A stretch of 44,471 nucleotides of DNA from Candidatus Cryptobacteroides excrementavium (GTDB lineage: Bacteria; Bacteroidota; Bacteroidia; Bacteroidales; UBA932), in assembly GCA_017695025.1 (NCBI GenBank), contig JADILX010000088.1:1-44471 (forward strand). Direction: 5' to 3'. Under the pieces are notes generated by a model, which did no database searches, was not told where the DNA came from, and saw only the letters and a list, made by a program, of their open reading frames with translations. The translations under genes and the position numbers were made by a program. Each line of letters starts with the position of its first letter. The stretch's first letter is position 1. Shown here in pieces: positions 32,487 through 40,248 of this stretch.

Positions 32487-33476
32487 ATGCGGAAGACTAT
32501 GCCTAAATACCTGCTTGAAAGGCACCAGTTGACAGGAACGGTCACTTTTGCCGTCCTGTTTTCCATCGTGTTCCTCAACCTCTATATCCCTTTCTCTGAT
32601 ACGGCCTGGTTCAGGCTCGGCAATTCGGTGTTCTTTCTTTTCACAGCAGGCTTCATCGCCATTTCCATCCTGTTTGTCACCGGCAGCCGCGTCTTGATGT
32701 ACCGGACCAGGAAAATGTTCGACATGACGGTTTTCCAGTATGTCTTGTGGTGCGTGGCCGAGGTTGTTGTCATATGCCTTTTCTATACATTCGTGACAGT
32801 TGATATCGTGCATCCGGAGGGGATGCCGGTCATAAGGACTTTTCTCAAGGCCCTTATTTACGGTTCGGTGGCCCTCCTTGTCCCGTATATGATGTCGGCG
32901 ATGTATTTCATGATCAGCGAGAAGGAGAAGACCATAAGGCTAATGAACAGTGCCCCGCCTTCTCCGGCCGGAACTTCTTCCCCTGCGGATCCGGAGTCCG
33001 GGCAGGAGGACAGCCTGCTGACATTTTATGACAGTGGAGGCTCCCTCAGGTTTTCCGTCAGGTCATCCTGCCTGTATTATGTCGAGTCTGATGACAACTA
33101 TATCAAGGTGTGGTATGATGACGTATCCGGAAACCTGTCAATGTACATGATCAGGTGCAGTCTGAGGACGGTGGAGGAGAATTTCAGGGATACTTTCCTG
33201 ATGCGGTGCAACAGGAAGTATATCGTCAACATGAAAAAAGTCCGGTCTCTCAGAAAAGACAGCGACGGGTATTATCTTGACCTCGACAACGGCGGGATTC
33301 CTCCTATTGCAGTCACAAAGACCTATACTGATGCTGTCCTGAAATGGTGCTCACTTTTTCCGGCTGCTTCCGCGCAGCCTGTATGCGGCCTGGACCAGGG
33401 CCTCGTCAAGTGCAATACTGCGGGCCGCCATGATGTTGAGGATGGCGGCGATGAGAGGGAAGACGGCTGTGAATGA
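32487..33476 (+). CDS. Membrane-embedded LytTR-domain transcriptional regulator
   Basis: A 329-residue protein with about four N-terminal transmembrane helices (residues about 20-150), a Pro/Ser-rich linker (about 152-172), and a LytTR DNA-binding domain (about 175-285: RSSCLYYVESDDNYIKVWYDD, SLRTVEENF, FLMRCNRKYIVNMKKVRSLRKDSDGYYLDL). No receiver domain is present, so signal input is probably through the membrane domain or partner proteins. The last 42 residues (after LKWCSLFP) have no family likeness and overlap the convergent DUF4293 gene by 126 bases, so they may be a readthrough extension. It could be an autoregulated envelope sensor; target unknown. Confidence 0.82.
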   Translation: MRKTMPKYLLERHQLTGTVTFAVLFSIVFLNLYIPFSDTAWFRLGNSVFFLFTAGFIAISILFVTGSRVLMYRTRKMFDMTVFQYVLWCVAEVVVICLFYTFVTVDIVHPEGMPVIRTFLKALIYGSVALLVPYMMSAMYFMISEKEKTIRLMNSAPPSPAGTSSPADPESGQEDSLLTFYDSGGSLRFSVRSSCLYYVESDDNYIKVWYDDVSGNLSMYMIRCSLRTVEENFRDTFLMRCNRKYIVNMKKVRSLRKDSDGYYLDLDNGGIPPIAVTKTYTDAVLKWCSLFPAASAQPVCGLDQGLVKCNTAGRHDVEDGGDEREDGCE

Positions 33477-33785
33477 AAATATCACCTCCCTGTGTTCATG
33501 CATCCTGAAGAAGTCTACGCCTATCCATATCTGGAATGCCGTCATGATGATAGCCTCAATGACTGCGAGTCTCATCTGTGCTATCCTGGCCTTGTAGGTG
33601 AACAGGGTGAAGCCGTTTCCTGAGATTATCGCTATTATGAATATGAGATAGACTATATTCTCATAATATTTAACTGTTTCTTCTGCGCCTTCAGCCCCTA
33701 TGATAGTACAGGCATTGCAGAAAAGGAGCACTGCGATCAGAATGGTGGACAGTGCAAGGTATAAGGTCTGTATCCTCTGCCACAT
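33351..33785 (-). CDS. DUF4293 family membrane protein
   Basis: A 144-residue protein starting at 33785 (MWQRIQTLYLALSTILIAVLLF), with about four hydrophobic helices and the closing LDEALVQAAYRLRGSSRKK typical of DUF4293, a Bacteroidetes-only family of unknown function. The longer frame reaching 33878 has no family support. A -7 box is 53 bases upstream. The 3' 126 bases overlap the end of the LytTR gene on the other strand; since the conserved C-terminus of DUF4293 falls within the overlap, this gene is the more credible user of that DNA. Confidence 0.82.
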   Translation of the reverse strand: MWQRIQTLYLALSTILIAVLLFCNACTIIGAEGAEETVKYYENIVYLIFIIAIISGNGFTLFTYKARIAQMRLAVIEAIIMTAFQIWIGVDFFRMHEHREVIFSFTAVFPLIAAILNIMAARSIALDEALVQAAYRLRGSSRKK

Positions 33786-33837
33786 TTTGTTTAAGATTTC
33801 CGGGCGACAGGCACCCGAGGTTGAATATTTTGGTGTG

Positions 33838-33845
33838 CAAAAATA
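33838..33845 (-). promoter_or_regulatory. -7 box for the DUF4293 gene
   Basis: TATTTTTG on the minus strand, 53 bases upstream of the start at 33785, fits TAnnTTTG. Confidence 0.45.
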
Positions 33846-33866
33846 GGAAAAATTGTCATAAAAAAC

Positions 33867-33874
33867 TATATTTG
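33867..33874 (+). promoter_or_regulatory. -7 box for the nucleoside phosphorylase gene
   Basis: TATATTTG, 19 bases before the start at 33894, fits TAnnTTTG. It lies opposite the DUF4293 box, making a divergent promoter pair. The -33 element is not clear. Confidence 0.55.
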
Positions 33875-33893
33875 GCAAAGTATAGATTATTGA

Positions 33894-34799
33894 ATGATTA
33901 TGGCAGCATCAGTTTACCAGGGGAAACCCATACCGGAATCTGAACTCATCATCAATGACGACGGTTCTGCATTCCATATCCATCTCAAGCCGGAGGAACT
34001 CGCGGATACAGTCATCCTTGTCGGGGATCCGGGAAGGGTCGACATGGTCTCGGAATATCTTGACGACAAGGAGTTCCGGCATCAGTCGAGGGAATTCGTA
34101 TCAGTGACAGGAAAGTATAAGGGGGTGCGGATGACCGTGCTTTCAACAGGCATCGGTACCGACAATATCGACATAGTCATGAACGAACTCGATGCCCTTG
34201 CGAACATTGATTTTTCCACAAGGATGGTCAGGGAGCGTAAGAGGTGCCTGAATATATTGCGGATAGGCACTTCCGGAGCCATACAGCCGGATATTCCTCT
34301 CGGCTCATTCGTGTTTTCCCATATTTCGGTCGGCTGTGACGGCCTGCTGAACTGGTATTCTGACCGCGACAGTATCGCACTTCTGGATTTTGAGGATGCG
34401 TTCAAGGTACATGTGGGATGGGACAGGCATCTGCCGGACCCGTATTTTGTCATGGCAGGGGAAAAGATGTCGGAGCTTTTTGCCGGATGTACGCTTCCTG
34501 GTATGACTGTCTCTGCTTCGGGCTTCTACGGGCCGCAGGGCAGGGTGCTCCGTATGCCTCTTGCCATGCCGGACATGCTCGCGAAGTTCGAGAGTTTCAG
34601 CCATGGCGGGTTCAGGATTACCAATTTTGAGATGGAAGGTTCCGCTATTGCCGGGATTGCCGCCCATCTTGGCCATAACGCCGGCACCGTGTGTGCCATA
34701 ATTGCGCACAGATACCTTAAGAGCAGCAACCCTGACTACAAGCCTGTGGTCAGGAGCCTGATCCGGCTCTGTCTTGACAGGCTTGCCGAACTCGGATAG
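33894..34799 (+). CDS. Nucleoside phosphorylase (uridine phosphorylase-like)
   Basis: A 301-residue member of the nucleoside phosphorylase I family, which splits nucleosides with phosphate into base and ribose 1-phosphate. Family motifs are VILVGDPGRVDMVSEYLD (phosphate-binding Gly/Asp/Arg), MTVLSTGIGTDNIDIVMNEL, ILRIGTSGAIQPDIPLGSFV, and NFEMEGSAIAGIAAHLGHNAGTVCAII (nucleoside-binding Met-Glu-Gly). The size and these blocks are closest to uridine phosphorylase-like proteins of Bacteroidetes. An alternative start is the third codon (33900). It converges with the esterase gene with nine bases between stops. Confidence 0.9.
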   Translation: MIMAASVYQGKPIPESELIINDDGSAFHIHLKPEELADTVILVGDPGRVDMVSEYLDDKEFRHQSREFVSVTGKYKGVRMTVLSTGIGTDNIDIVMNELDALANIDFSTRMVRERKRCLNILRIGTSGAIQPDIPLGSFVFSHISVGCDGLLNWYSDRDSIALLDFEDAFKVHVGWDRHLPDPYFVMAGEKMSELFAGCTLPGMTVSASGFYGPQGRVLRMPLAMPDMLAKFESFSHGGFRITNFEMEGSAIAGIAAHLGHNAGTVCAIIAHRYLKSSNPDYKPVVRSLIRLCLDRLAELG

Positions 34800-34808
34800 G
34801 GCCCGGGG

Positions 34809-35783
34809 TCAGTCTTTTCCTCCGTACATCTCTTTTCTTGACTGTGCTCCACCATAGTCGGGGATTGCCGGGTCGTCGATGAGTGCGTCCACTATCCTTC
34901 CGCTCTTCCTGATGATGTTTTCTTCAAGGAACTCAAACTGGTATCTGAGCGTCTCGTACATGCTTCCCGCTATCTCGTGTCCGTGGCCCTTGAACCTCAG
35001 GATGTTGTAGTCGTATCCCTCCTGCCCGAACCTCCTGGCAAGCCGGTCCGAGCCGAAGAAACCTATATTGAAGAATCTTATCTGTCCGTAGTTTACAAGG
35101 GAGTCCTCCGTCCCGTGCAGCAGAAGGGTGGGGGACGGTGCCCGGCTGTAGTCCGGAAGCCCTTCTCTTGACAGGATGGCTCCGGAAAAAGAAATCACTC
35201 CGGCATATCTGAATCCATCAGGAAGTACTCCGGCATACTGTGTCATGTTGCACAGTTCATATTCTGCCTGCAGTACCGTTATCGCTCCGGCTGATGAACC
35301 GCTGATGACAATGTTGTCCGGGTCGATGCCGAGTGTCTCTGCGTTTTCTATGAGAAATGCCGTGGCGCTGAACAGATCTTCAACAGCCATGTGTATTGCC
35401 CTGTCCAGCAGATTGACCTGCGCTATCCCGACTTTCCTGGCTCCGGCAAGACCGAGCCTGTAGTCTATGCTTACAACCCTGTAGCCGTTTGATGCCATTG
35501 CATCGAACCATTTCCCGTAATGGGCGTCATCCCTCTTCCCTCCGATGAAGCCGCCTCCGAACATGAATATGACAGTGGGCTTCTCTGTTCCTTCCTGAGT
35601 GAGCGTCATGCCGGATGCAGGTTCATAGATGTCGAGAAAAAGGTCGCATGTATCCCGTTGTGCGTATTTATACGTTCCGGACGGGACTATATCAGTTTTT
35701 CCCGTGGCGGTTTCTGCTGCCATCCCATGGCATGACAGCAGTATTGCTGCAGCGGCAGCGAGTGCCTGTATCGTCTTTTTCAT
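34809..35783 (-). CDS. Secreted alpha/beta hydrolase (carboxylesterase-like)
   Basis: A 324-residue alpha/beta hydrolase with a signal peptide (MKKTIQALAAAAAILLSCHGMAAE). The start at 35783 overlaps the AI-2E gene stop by ATGA. The oxyanion-hole motif is FMFGGGFIGG, the nucleophile elbow is GSSAG with Ser in VISGSSAGAIT, an acidic residue is in LHGTEDSLVNY, and the His is in KGHGHEIAGS. It resembles carbohydrate-esterase or carboxylesterase families. The LLSCH motif could also be read as a lipobox with Cys about 18. Substrate unknown; acetylated glycans are plausible for this phylum but not shown. Confidence 0.86.
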   Translation of the reverse strand: MKKTIQALAAAAAILLSCHGMAAETATGKTDIVPSGTYKYAQRDTCDLFLDIYEPASGMTLTQEGTEKPTVIFMFGGGFIGGKRDDAHYGKWFDAMASNGYRVVSIDYRLGLAGARKVGIAQVNLLDRAIHMAVEDLFSATAFLIENAETLGIDPDNIVISGSSAGAITVLQAEYELCNMTQYAGVLPDGFRYAGVISFSGAILSREGLPDYSRAPSPTLLLHGTEDSLVNYGQIRFFNIGFFGSDRLARRFGQEGYDYNILRFKGHGHEIAGSMYETLRYQFEFLEENIIRKSGRIVDALIDDPAIPDYGGAQSRKEMYGGKD

Positions 35784-36925
35784 TGTCTGTTGTTGTCTCC
35801 TATCAGTTTCCGGATGAATTTTACGTTCCCGAAGAATCTTCCTGCTATTACCCTGAATACAGTGTAGCATGGGATTGCCACGAGCATTCCGACGATTCCT
35901 CCAATGTGCCCTGCCATCAGGAGCACTATGAATATTTCAAGCGCATTTGCCTTGATGCTGCTTGAGTAGACAATCGGCTGGAAAATATAGTTGTCTATAA
36001 TCTGGGCTGCCCAGAATATGGCTATAAGGATGATGATGAATATCCAGAAGTTGACATCAAGGCCTGCTCCTCCCATGCAGAAATATCTCATTGTCAGTGC
36101 AAGTACGGAGCCGATTACTCCACCGAGCAAAGGCCCGACGTACGGGATGATATTCATTACTCCGCATATGACGGCTATGCCTATGGATGCGTTGAACCCC
36201 AGCCTTGCGATGAACATCAGTCCGATGAAGTCGATGACTGCGACTCCGGCCATCTCGATGATAAGTCCTATGAAATATCTTGAGAGCAGGTGCTCTATGT
36301 CTCCGTAGGCTTCACGTGCATTCTGTTCATGCTTGTCCGGGACTACTGCGGCGATGATATCCGGGAAGAGGTTCCCGTCTTTGAGGAAGAAGAATGATAT
36401 GAACATCACGGCAAATAGCCCTATCCCGAAATTGGCTATGAACGATGCCGCCGAACTGAAGAAAGAGGAGAAAGCGGATATGTCAGCAAAGTCTTTCAGC
36501 CCTTTCAATACGGCGGTCTCAATCCTGAAGTCACTGCCGAGGGAAGGGAATGTCCTCATCAGGAAGGCATTCAGGTCTGCAAGTGCCATCACCACCGATT
36601 TGGCGGCACTTTCTATGTTCGCCATGGATATATCCTTGGCTATCCCCATGATTATCGGGACGAGCAGGGTCACTATTGAAAGGAATACACCGATTATAAT
36701 GATGATTGTGAGAATCGCATAAAGCCAGGACGGGAGTCCTTTGCCTTTTATCTTCAGCGAATTGAAGAAATTCATCAGCGGTTTCCCTATGAGGGCTACG
36801 ATACCGGCTGCGAGCATATAGATGATTACGTCCCGGAAAAACCAGCATATGGCGCATATTATCACCGCTCCGGCAGTGAACATGACATATCTGGCAAGCC
36901 TGTCGATACTTCTTTCCTTTTCCAT
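35780..36925 (-). CDS. AI-2E family transporter (UPF0118/YdiK-like)
   Basis: A 381-residue polytopic inner-membrane protein of the AI-2 exporter superfamily, with about eight hydrophobic helices. Typical parts are VIIYMLAAGIVALIGKPLMNFF at the N-terminus, LLSRYFIGLIIEMAGVAVIDFIGL in the middle, and the conserved NIIPYVGPLLGGVIGSV late in the protein. Family members transport autoinducer-2, sodium or organic anions; a quorum-sensing role is not implied. It is 32 bp after the HAD gene stop and overlaps the esterase start (ATGA). No promoter box is clear. Confidence 0.9.
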   Translation of the reverse strand: MEKERSIDRLARYVMFTAGAVIICAICWFFRDVIIYMLAAGIVALIGKPLMNFFNSLKIKGKGLPSWLYAILTIIIIIGVFLSIVTLLVPIIMGIAKDISMANIESAAKSVVMALADLNAFLMRTFPSLGSDFRIETAVLKGLKDFADISAFSSFFSSAASFIANFGIGLFAVMFISFFFLKDGNLFPDIIAAVVPDKHEQNAREAYGDIEHLLSRYFIGLIIEMAGVAVIDFIGLMFIARLGFNASIGIAVICGVMNIIPYVGPLLGGVIGSVLALTMRYFCMGGAGLDVNFWIFIIILIAIFWAAQIIDNYIFQPIVYSSSIKANALEIFIVLLMAGHIGGIVGMLVAIPCYTVFRVIAGRFFGNVKFIRKLIGDNNRQ

Positions 36926-36957
36926 CTCAGATGTAGTTTATATGTGTTTCCCTGTTT

Positions 36958-37614
36958 TCAGCCAAGCAGCATCTCTGCTATGTCTTCCGGTCTTACGGCT
37001 ATTTTCCATGGGGAGAAGGCTTCGAGTTCCATCCTGCTCCTGAATCCCCATGTCACACCGATTGTGCGTACTCCGGCATTGTGCCCTGTCTGCATGTCCA
37101 CGTCCGAGTCCCCGATGTACACGACATCGTTCCTGTCGGTGATACCTGCGGCTGCCATTGTGCCGTATACTATTTCAGGGTCTGGCTTTATAGGCTGCCC
37201 GTCCCTCTGGCCCGAAATCTTTACAAATCCTATATCTCCGAAAAAATGCCTTACGAGTTTCTCTGTCCCGTCCTGATATTTGTTGGAGGCTATGGCCAGA
37301 CGTATGCCTGCACCGGAAAGTCTTTCCAGCAGTTCCGGGATTCCATCGTAAGGTCTTGTCCTGTCGCATTTGTGGGCATCATAATAAGGTATGAAATGCC
37401 TTTTCATCTGCGCTGCCATCTCCCCGGTCTTTTCCCCCTCGGGGAGTGCGCCGAGAAAAAGGTTGTATATGCCTCTCCCTACCAGCATGTTATATTCTCC
37501 CATCTTCCGTTCCGGACATCCGCACATCCTGAGGGCATGGTTGCATGCCGTGCCGAGGTCTTCGATAGTGTTCAGCAGTGTCCCGTCAAGGTCAAATATT
37601 GCAAGTCCAGTCAT
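36958..37614 (-). CDS. HAD-family hydrolase, phosphoglycolate phosphatase-like
   Basis: A 218-residue HAD subfamily IA phosphatase. Motif I is LAIFDLDGTLLNTIEDLG (nucleophile Asp), motif II the Ser in LAIASNKYQ, motif III the Lys in QPIKPDPEIV, and motif IV is VYIGDSDVDMQTGHNAG. The cap domain carries HALRMCGCPERKMGEY. The start at ATG 37614 is preferred to the TTG at 37626. The sequence resembles Gph, which removes phosphoglycolate formed in DNA repair, but pyrophosphatase or other sugar phosphatase activity is possible. It is the first gene in a minus-strand run with AI-2E and esterase genes. Confidence 0.88.
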   Translation of the reverse strand: MTGLAIFDLDGTLLNTIEDLGTACNHALRMCGCPERKMGEYNMLVGRGIYNLFLGALPEGEKTGEMAAQMKRHFIPYYDAHKCDRTRPYDGIPELLERLSGAGIRLAIASNKYQDGTEKLVRHFFGDIGFVKISGQRDGQPIKPDPEIVYGTMAAAGITDRNDVVYIGDSDVDMQTGHNAGVRTIGVTWGFRSRMELEAFSPWKIAVRPEDIAEMLLG

Positions 37615-37663
37615 TTTTTTCAACAATTTTATTCTTGTGCCGTACTTTGGTACAATTGCGCCA

Positions 37664-37671
37664 TATCTTTG
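37664..37671 (+). promoter_or_regulatory. -7 box upstream of the small ORF at 37706
   Basis: TATCTTTG fits TAnnTTTG and lies 34 bases before the ATG at 37706. A TTTG at 37646-37649 is 14 bases away, closer than usual. TTGGTACAA and GTGGTACAA form a direct repeat around the box, possibly an operator. Confidence 0.45.
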
Positions 37672-37705
37672 TGGTACAAAACAACAGGAAATAAATCAGA
37701 ATGCC

Positions 37706-37831
37706 ATGAAAAATACAGATTTTACCATTGATTCACTCAGTTCTCTGCTCTCTTCAGAATCATCCTATCTCTTCCTCGTCGACATGATCAAGGATCTCGA
37801 TCTCGAACTTCTTGATGTCACCCATGCCTGA
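37706..37831 (+). CDS. Candidate small protein (41 residues), antisense to the Clp gene 3' end
   Basis: From ATG 37706 the frame encodes MKNTDFTIDSLSSLLSSESS followed by YLFLVDMIKDLDLELLDVTHA. The composition is acidic and Ser-rich at the N-terminus with a short amphipathic helix at the C-terminus, no transmembrane segment. A -7 box is located at a normal distance upstream, and the gap before the ORF has no other use. The last 72 bases are antisense to the Clp gene end, so the coding reading could be accidental. I do not recognise a family. It could be a regulator peptide, or the transcript an antisense RNA to clp. Confidence 0.4.
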   Translation: MKNTDFTIDSLSSLLSSESSYLFLVDMIKDLDLELLDVTHA

Positions 37832-40165
37832 TGCCGGGCCGGACAGGGACACGGATGTGCTCTTCCTGTCCGGAGATGCTCCCACCCTGATAATCTCGGC
37901 CCCGGTCCCGGAGGCCCCGATGGCTCTTTCGGATATTATAAGTTCCGATACAGGGTCTTCTACAAGCCTTTGTATGGCCCGCTTAAGTGGCCTCGCCCCG
38001 AATTTGGGGTCGTAGCCCGCTTCTGTGATGATGCGTTTTGCCGCAGGAGTCACATTGAGCCTGTACCCCTCATGCAATATCCTTTGTTTAAGACGGTCCA
38101 GTTCTATGCCGATGATTTTCCCTATGTCATCTTTTGTAAGCCTGTTGAAGAATACCTGCTCGTCCACCCTGTTGAGGAACTCAGGCGGGAATATTCTCCT
38201 GACTGCCTTTTCAAGTATATTCTTTCTGTTGTTCTCAGCCGTTTCGGGCTTGAGGCTGAACCCTATGCCGGAGCCATATTCATCTGCTTCCCTGCTGCCT
38301 GCATTGGATGTCATTATGAGTATGGTATTCCTGAAACTGACAGTCTTGCCTGTATTGTCGGTGAGCCTGCCTTCATCGAGTATCTGCAGCAGGATGTTGA
38401 AGATGTCAGGATGAGCCTTTTCTATTTCGTCAAGCAGGACTACACTGTACGGTTTCCTCCTCACCATCTCGCAGAGTTGGCCTCCATTGTCGTATCCGAC
38501 ATATCCCGGGGGCGCCCCGATGAGCCTGGAGACGGTGAATTTTTCCATATATTCACTCATGTCTATCCGTATGAGGTTGTCTGCCGAACCGAAAAGATTT
38601 TCAGCCAGTGATTTGGCCAGATGCGTCTTCCCGACACCGGTAGGCCCGAAAAACAGGAAGGTGCCGACAGGCCTTGACGGATCTTTTATTCCTGCCCTGT
38701 TGCGCTGGATTGCCCGGACTACCGTATCTATGGCCTGATCCTGTCCTATTATCCTTTCTTTCAGCCTGTCTTTCATTTTCATCAGCCGCAGGCCTTCCGT
38801 CTCTGCGACCTTGTTTACAGGGATTCCGCTCATTCTTGAGATGACGGTTGCAACATCTTCTGCAGTTATGTCCACGGGTGTCTGTGCCTGGTTGCCGTGC
38901 AGGATGTCATGTTCCAGCCTGACCATCGAGCCTGTCTCGTCCATTGCGTCGATGGCCTTGTCCGGCAGGCATCTTTCCGGGATGAACCGGTCGGCAAGTT
39001 CGGCGCATGCCCTGACTGCCTGGGCAGTATATTTTACATTGTGATGCTTTTCGTAGTTTTCCTTGAGCCTCATCAGGATGTTCACAGTCTGCTCAATGTC
39101 AGGAGGTGTCACAGTCACCTTCTGGAACCGTCTGTCAAGTGCCCCGTCCTTCTGGATTATCCTGGTGAACTCGTCCATTGTAGTGGCACCGATGCATCTT
39201 ATCTCTCCCCTTGCCAGTGCCGGCTTGAGCATATTGGCGGCATCAAGGCTTCCGGAAGAGCCTCCAGCCCCGACTATCGTGTGGAATTCATCTATGAACA
39301 GGATTATGTCCGGGTTGCCGGAGAGTTCCTTTATGATGCCCTTGAGCCTTTTTTCAAAATCCCCACGGTATTTCGTTCCTGCCACCACTGACGCTATGTC
39401 AAGGGTGACGATGCGCTTGCCTTTGAGCGATGCCGGAATGTCTCCGGATGCTATCCTGGATGCAATACCTTCTACTATGGCGGATTTCCCCGCTCCCGGA
39501 TCGCCTACAAGCATCGGGTTGTTCTTTTTTCTGCGTCCCAGTATCTGGATGACGCGTTTCATCTCCTCCTCACGGCCTTCTACCGGATCGAGTTTCCCCT
39601 CTGCGGCTGCCTGTGTGAGGTCAGTGCCGAACATTTCCAGCAGCGACGGCTGTTTGCCGTCTGTTTTCTGTTCCGGGCCGTTGCTTTCTCCGGCTTCTTT
39701 CATGGCGTCATGTGCATGTCTGCCGAGAAGCCCGTTCTTTTCCATGAAAGAGATGACCCTGCCGTAGTCGACACCTATATCCCTGAGGTAGCCTTGCCCG
39801 TAGCACCCCGTATTGCGGCACAGCGCAAGCAGGAGATGTTGCGAAGACGCTTCGGCACAGTTCAGTCTGGTAGCCTCCAGCACGGTGATGCTCAGTATGT
39901 TCTGTGCCCCGCGTGAAAATGTTATATGGTCGGTCTCTGAAAAAGGTATCTGCTCGTTGGTGAAGACATGCCTGTCGATATATTGCTTGAAGTCATTCAG
40001 ATCTGTGTCAAGCGCCTTGAGTATTGTGCATGCAGTATTGTCTCCCTGGCGCAATATCCCGAGGAAGAGATGGTCGGGGGAGATGCCGTAACTTCCTGTT
40101 CTCATGGCCTCTTCCCTTGCGAAATTGATTATCGCGTATAGTTCGTCTGATATCTTTATTTCCAT
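37760..40165 (-). CDS. ATP-dependent Clp protease ATP-binding subunit (ClpA/ClpC-like)
   Basis: An 801-residue AAA+ unfoldase. The N-terminal Clp repeat domain (residues 1-145) is followed by two ATPase domains: Walker A1 GDPGAGKS at 221-228 with LFIDEFHTIVGAG as Walker B, and Walker A2 GPTGVGKT around residue 500 with VLLDEIEKAHPD. The ClpP-docking loop appears as GIGFSL (IGF). Only a short segment sits between the domains, without the long coiled-coil M-domain of ClpB or the full UVR motif of ClpC, so it behaves as ClpA-like. It likely feeds adaptors or tagged proteins to ClpP. The C-terminal DHVDEEEIG tail is acidic. Its 3' end is antisense to a small ORF. Confidence 0.92.
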   Translation of the reverse strand: MEIKISDELYAIINFAREEAMRTGSYGISPDHLFLGILRQGDNTACTILKALDTDLNDFKQYIDRHVFTNEQIPFSETDHITFSRGAQNILSITVLEATRLNCAEASSQHLLLALCRNTGCYGQGYLRDIGVDYGRVISFMEKNGLLGRHAHDAMKEAGESNGPEQKTDGKQPSLLEMFGTDLTQAAAEGKLDPVEGREEEMKRVIQILGRRKKNNPMLVGDPGAGKSAIVEGIASRIASGDIPASLKGKRIVTLDIASVVAGTKYRGDFEKRLKGIIKELSGNPDIILFIDEFHTIVGAGGSSGSLDAANMLKPALARGEIRCIGATTMDEFTRIIQKDGALDRRFQKVTVTPPDIEQTVNILMRLKENYEKHHNVKYTAQAVRACAELADRFIPERCLPDKAIDAMDETGSMVRLEHDILHGNQAQTPVDITAEDVATVISRMSGIPVNKVAETEGLRLMKMKDRLKERIIGQDQAIDTVVRAIQRNRAGIKDPSRPVGTFLFFGPTGVGKTHLAKSLAENLFGSADNLIRIDMSEYMEKFTVSRLIGAPPGYVGYDNGGQLCEMVRRKPYSVVLLDEIEKAHPDIFNILLQILDEGRLTDNTGKTVSFRNTILIMTSNAGSREADEYGSGIGFSLKPETAENNRKNILEKAVRRIFPPEFLNRVDEQVFFNRLTKDDIGKIIGIELDRLKQRILHEGYRLNVTPAAKRIITEAGYDPKFGARPLKRAIQRLVEDPVSELIISERAIGASGTGAEIIRVGASPDRKSTSVSLSGPASGMGDIKKFEIEILDHVDEEEIG

Positions 40166-40203
40166 ACTTGCGATTAATATCTCGCTAATTTAATATTTTT
40201 TTT

Positions 40204-40224
40204 TAACTTTGCAGACTATGCAAA
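40204..40224 (+). promoter_or_regulatory. gyrA promoter with a short inverted repeat
   Basis: TAACTTTG at 40204-40211 is 37 bases before the gyrA ATG. TTTGCA (40208-40213) and TGCAAA (40219-40224) form a 6-bp inverted repeat with a five-base spacer, overlapping the -7 box and possible transcription start; an operator is possible. No -33 TTTG is evident. Confidence 0.5.
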
Positions 40225-40248
40225 TGTAATAAAGAGGAAAATCAGCAT

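Noticed and set aside
38025..39767. Several plus-strand frames over 100 residues opposite the Clp gene
   Set aside because: They are antisense products of the Clp reading frame's codon bias; no start context, promoter or domain.
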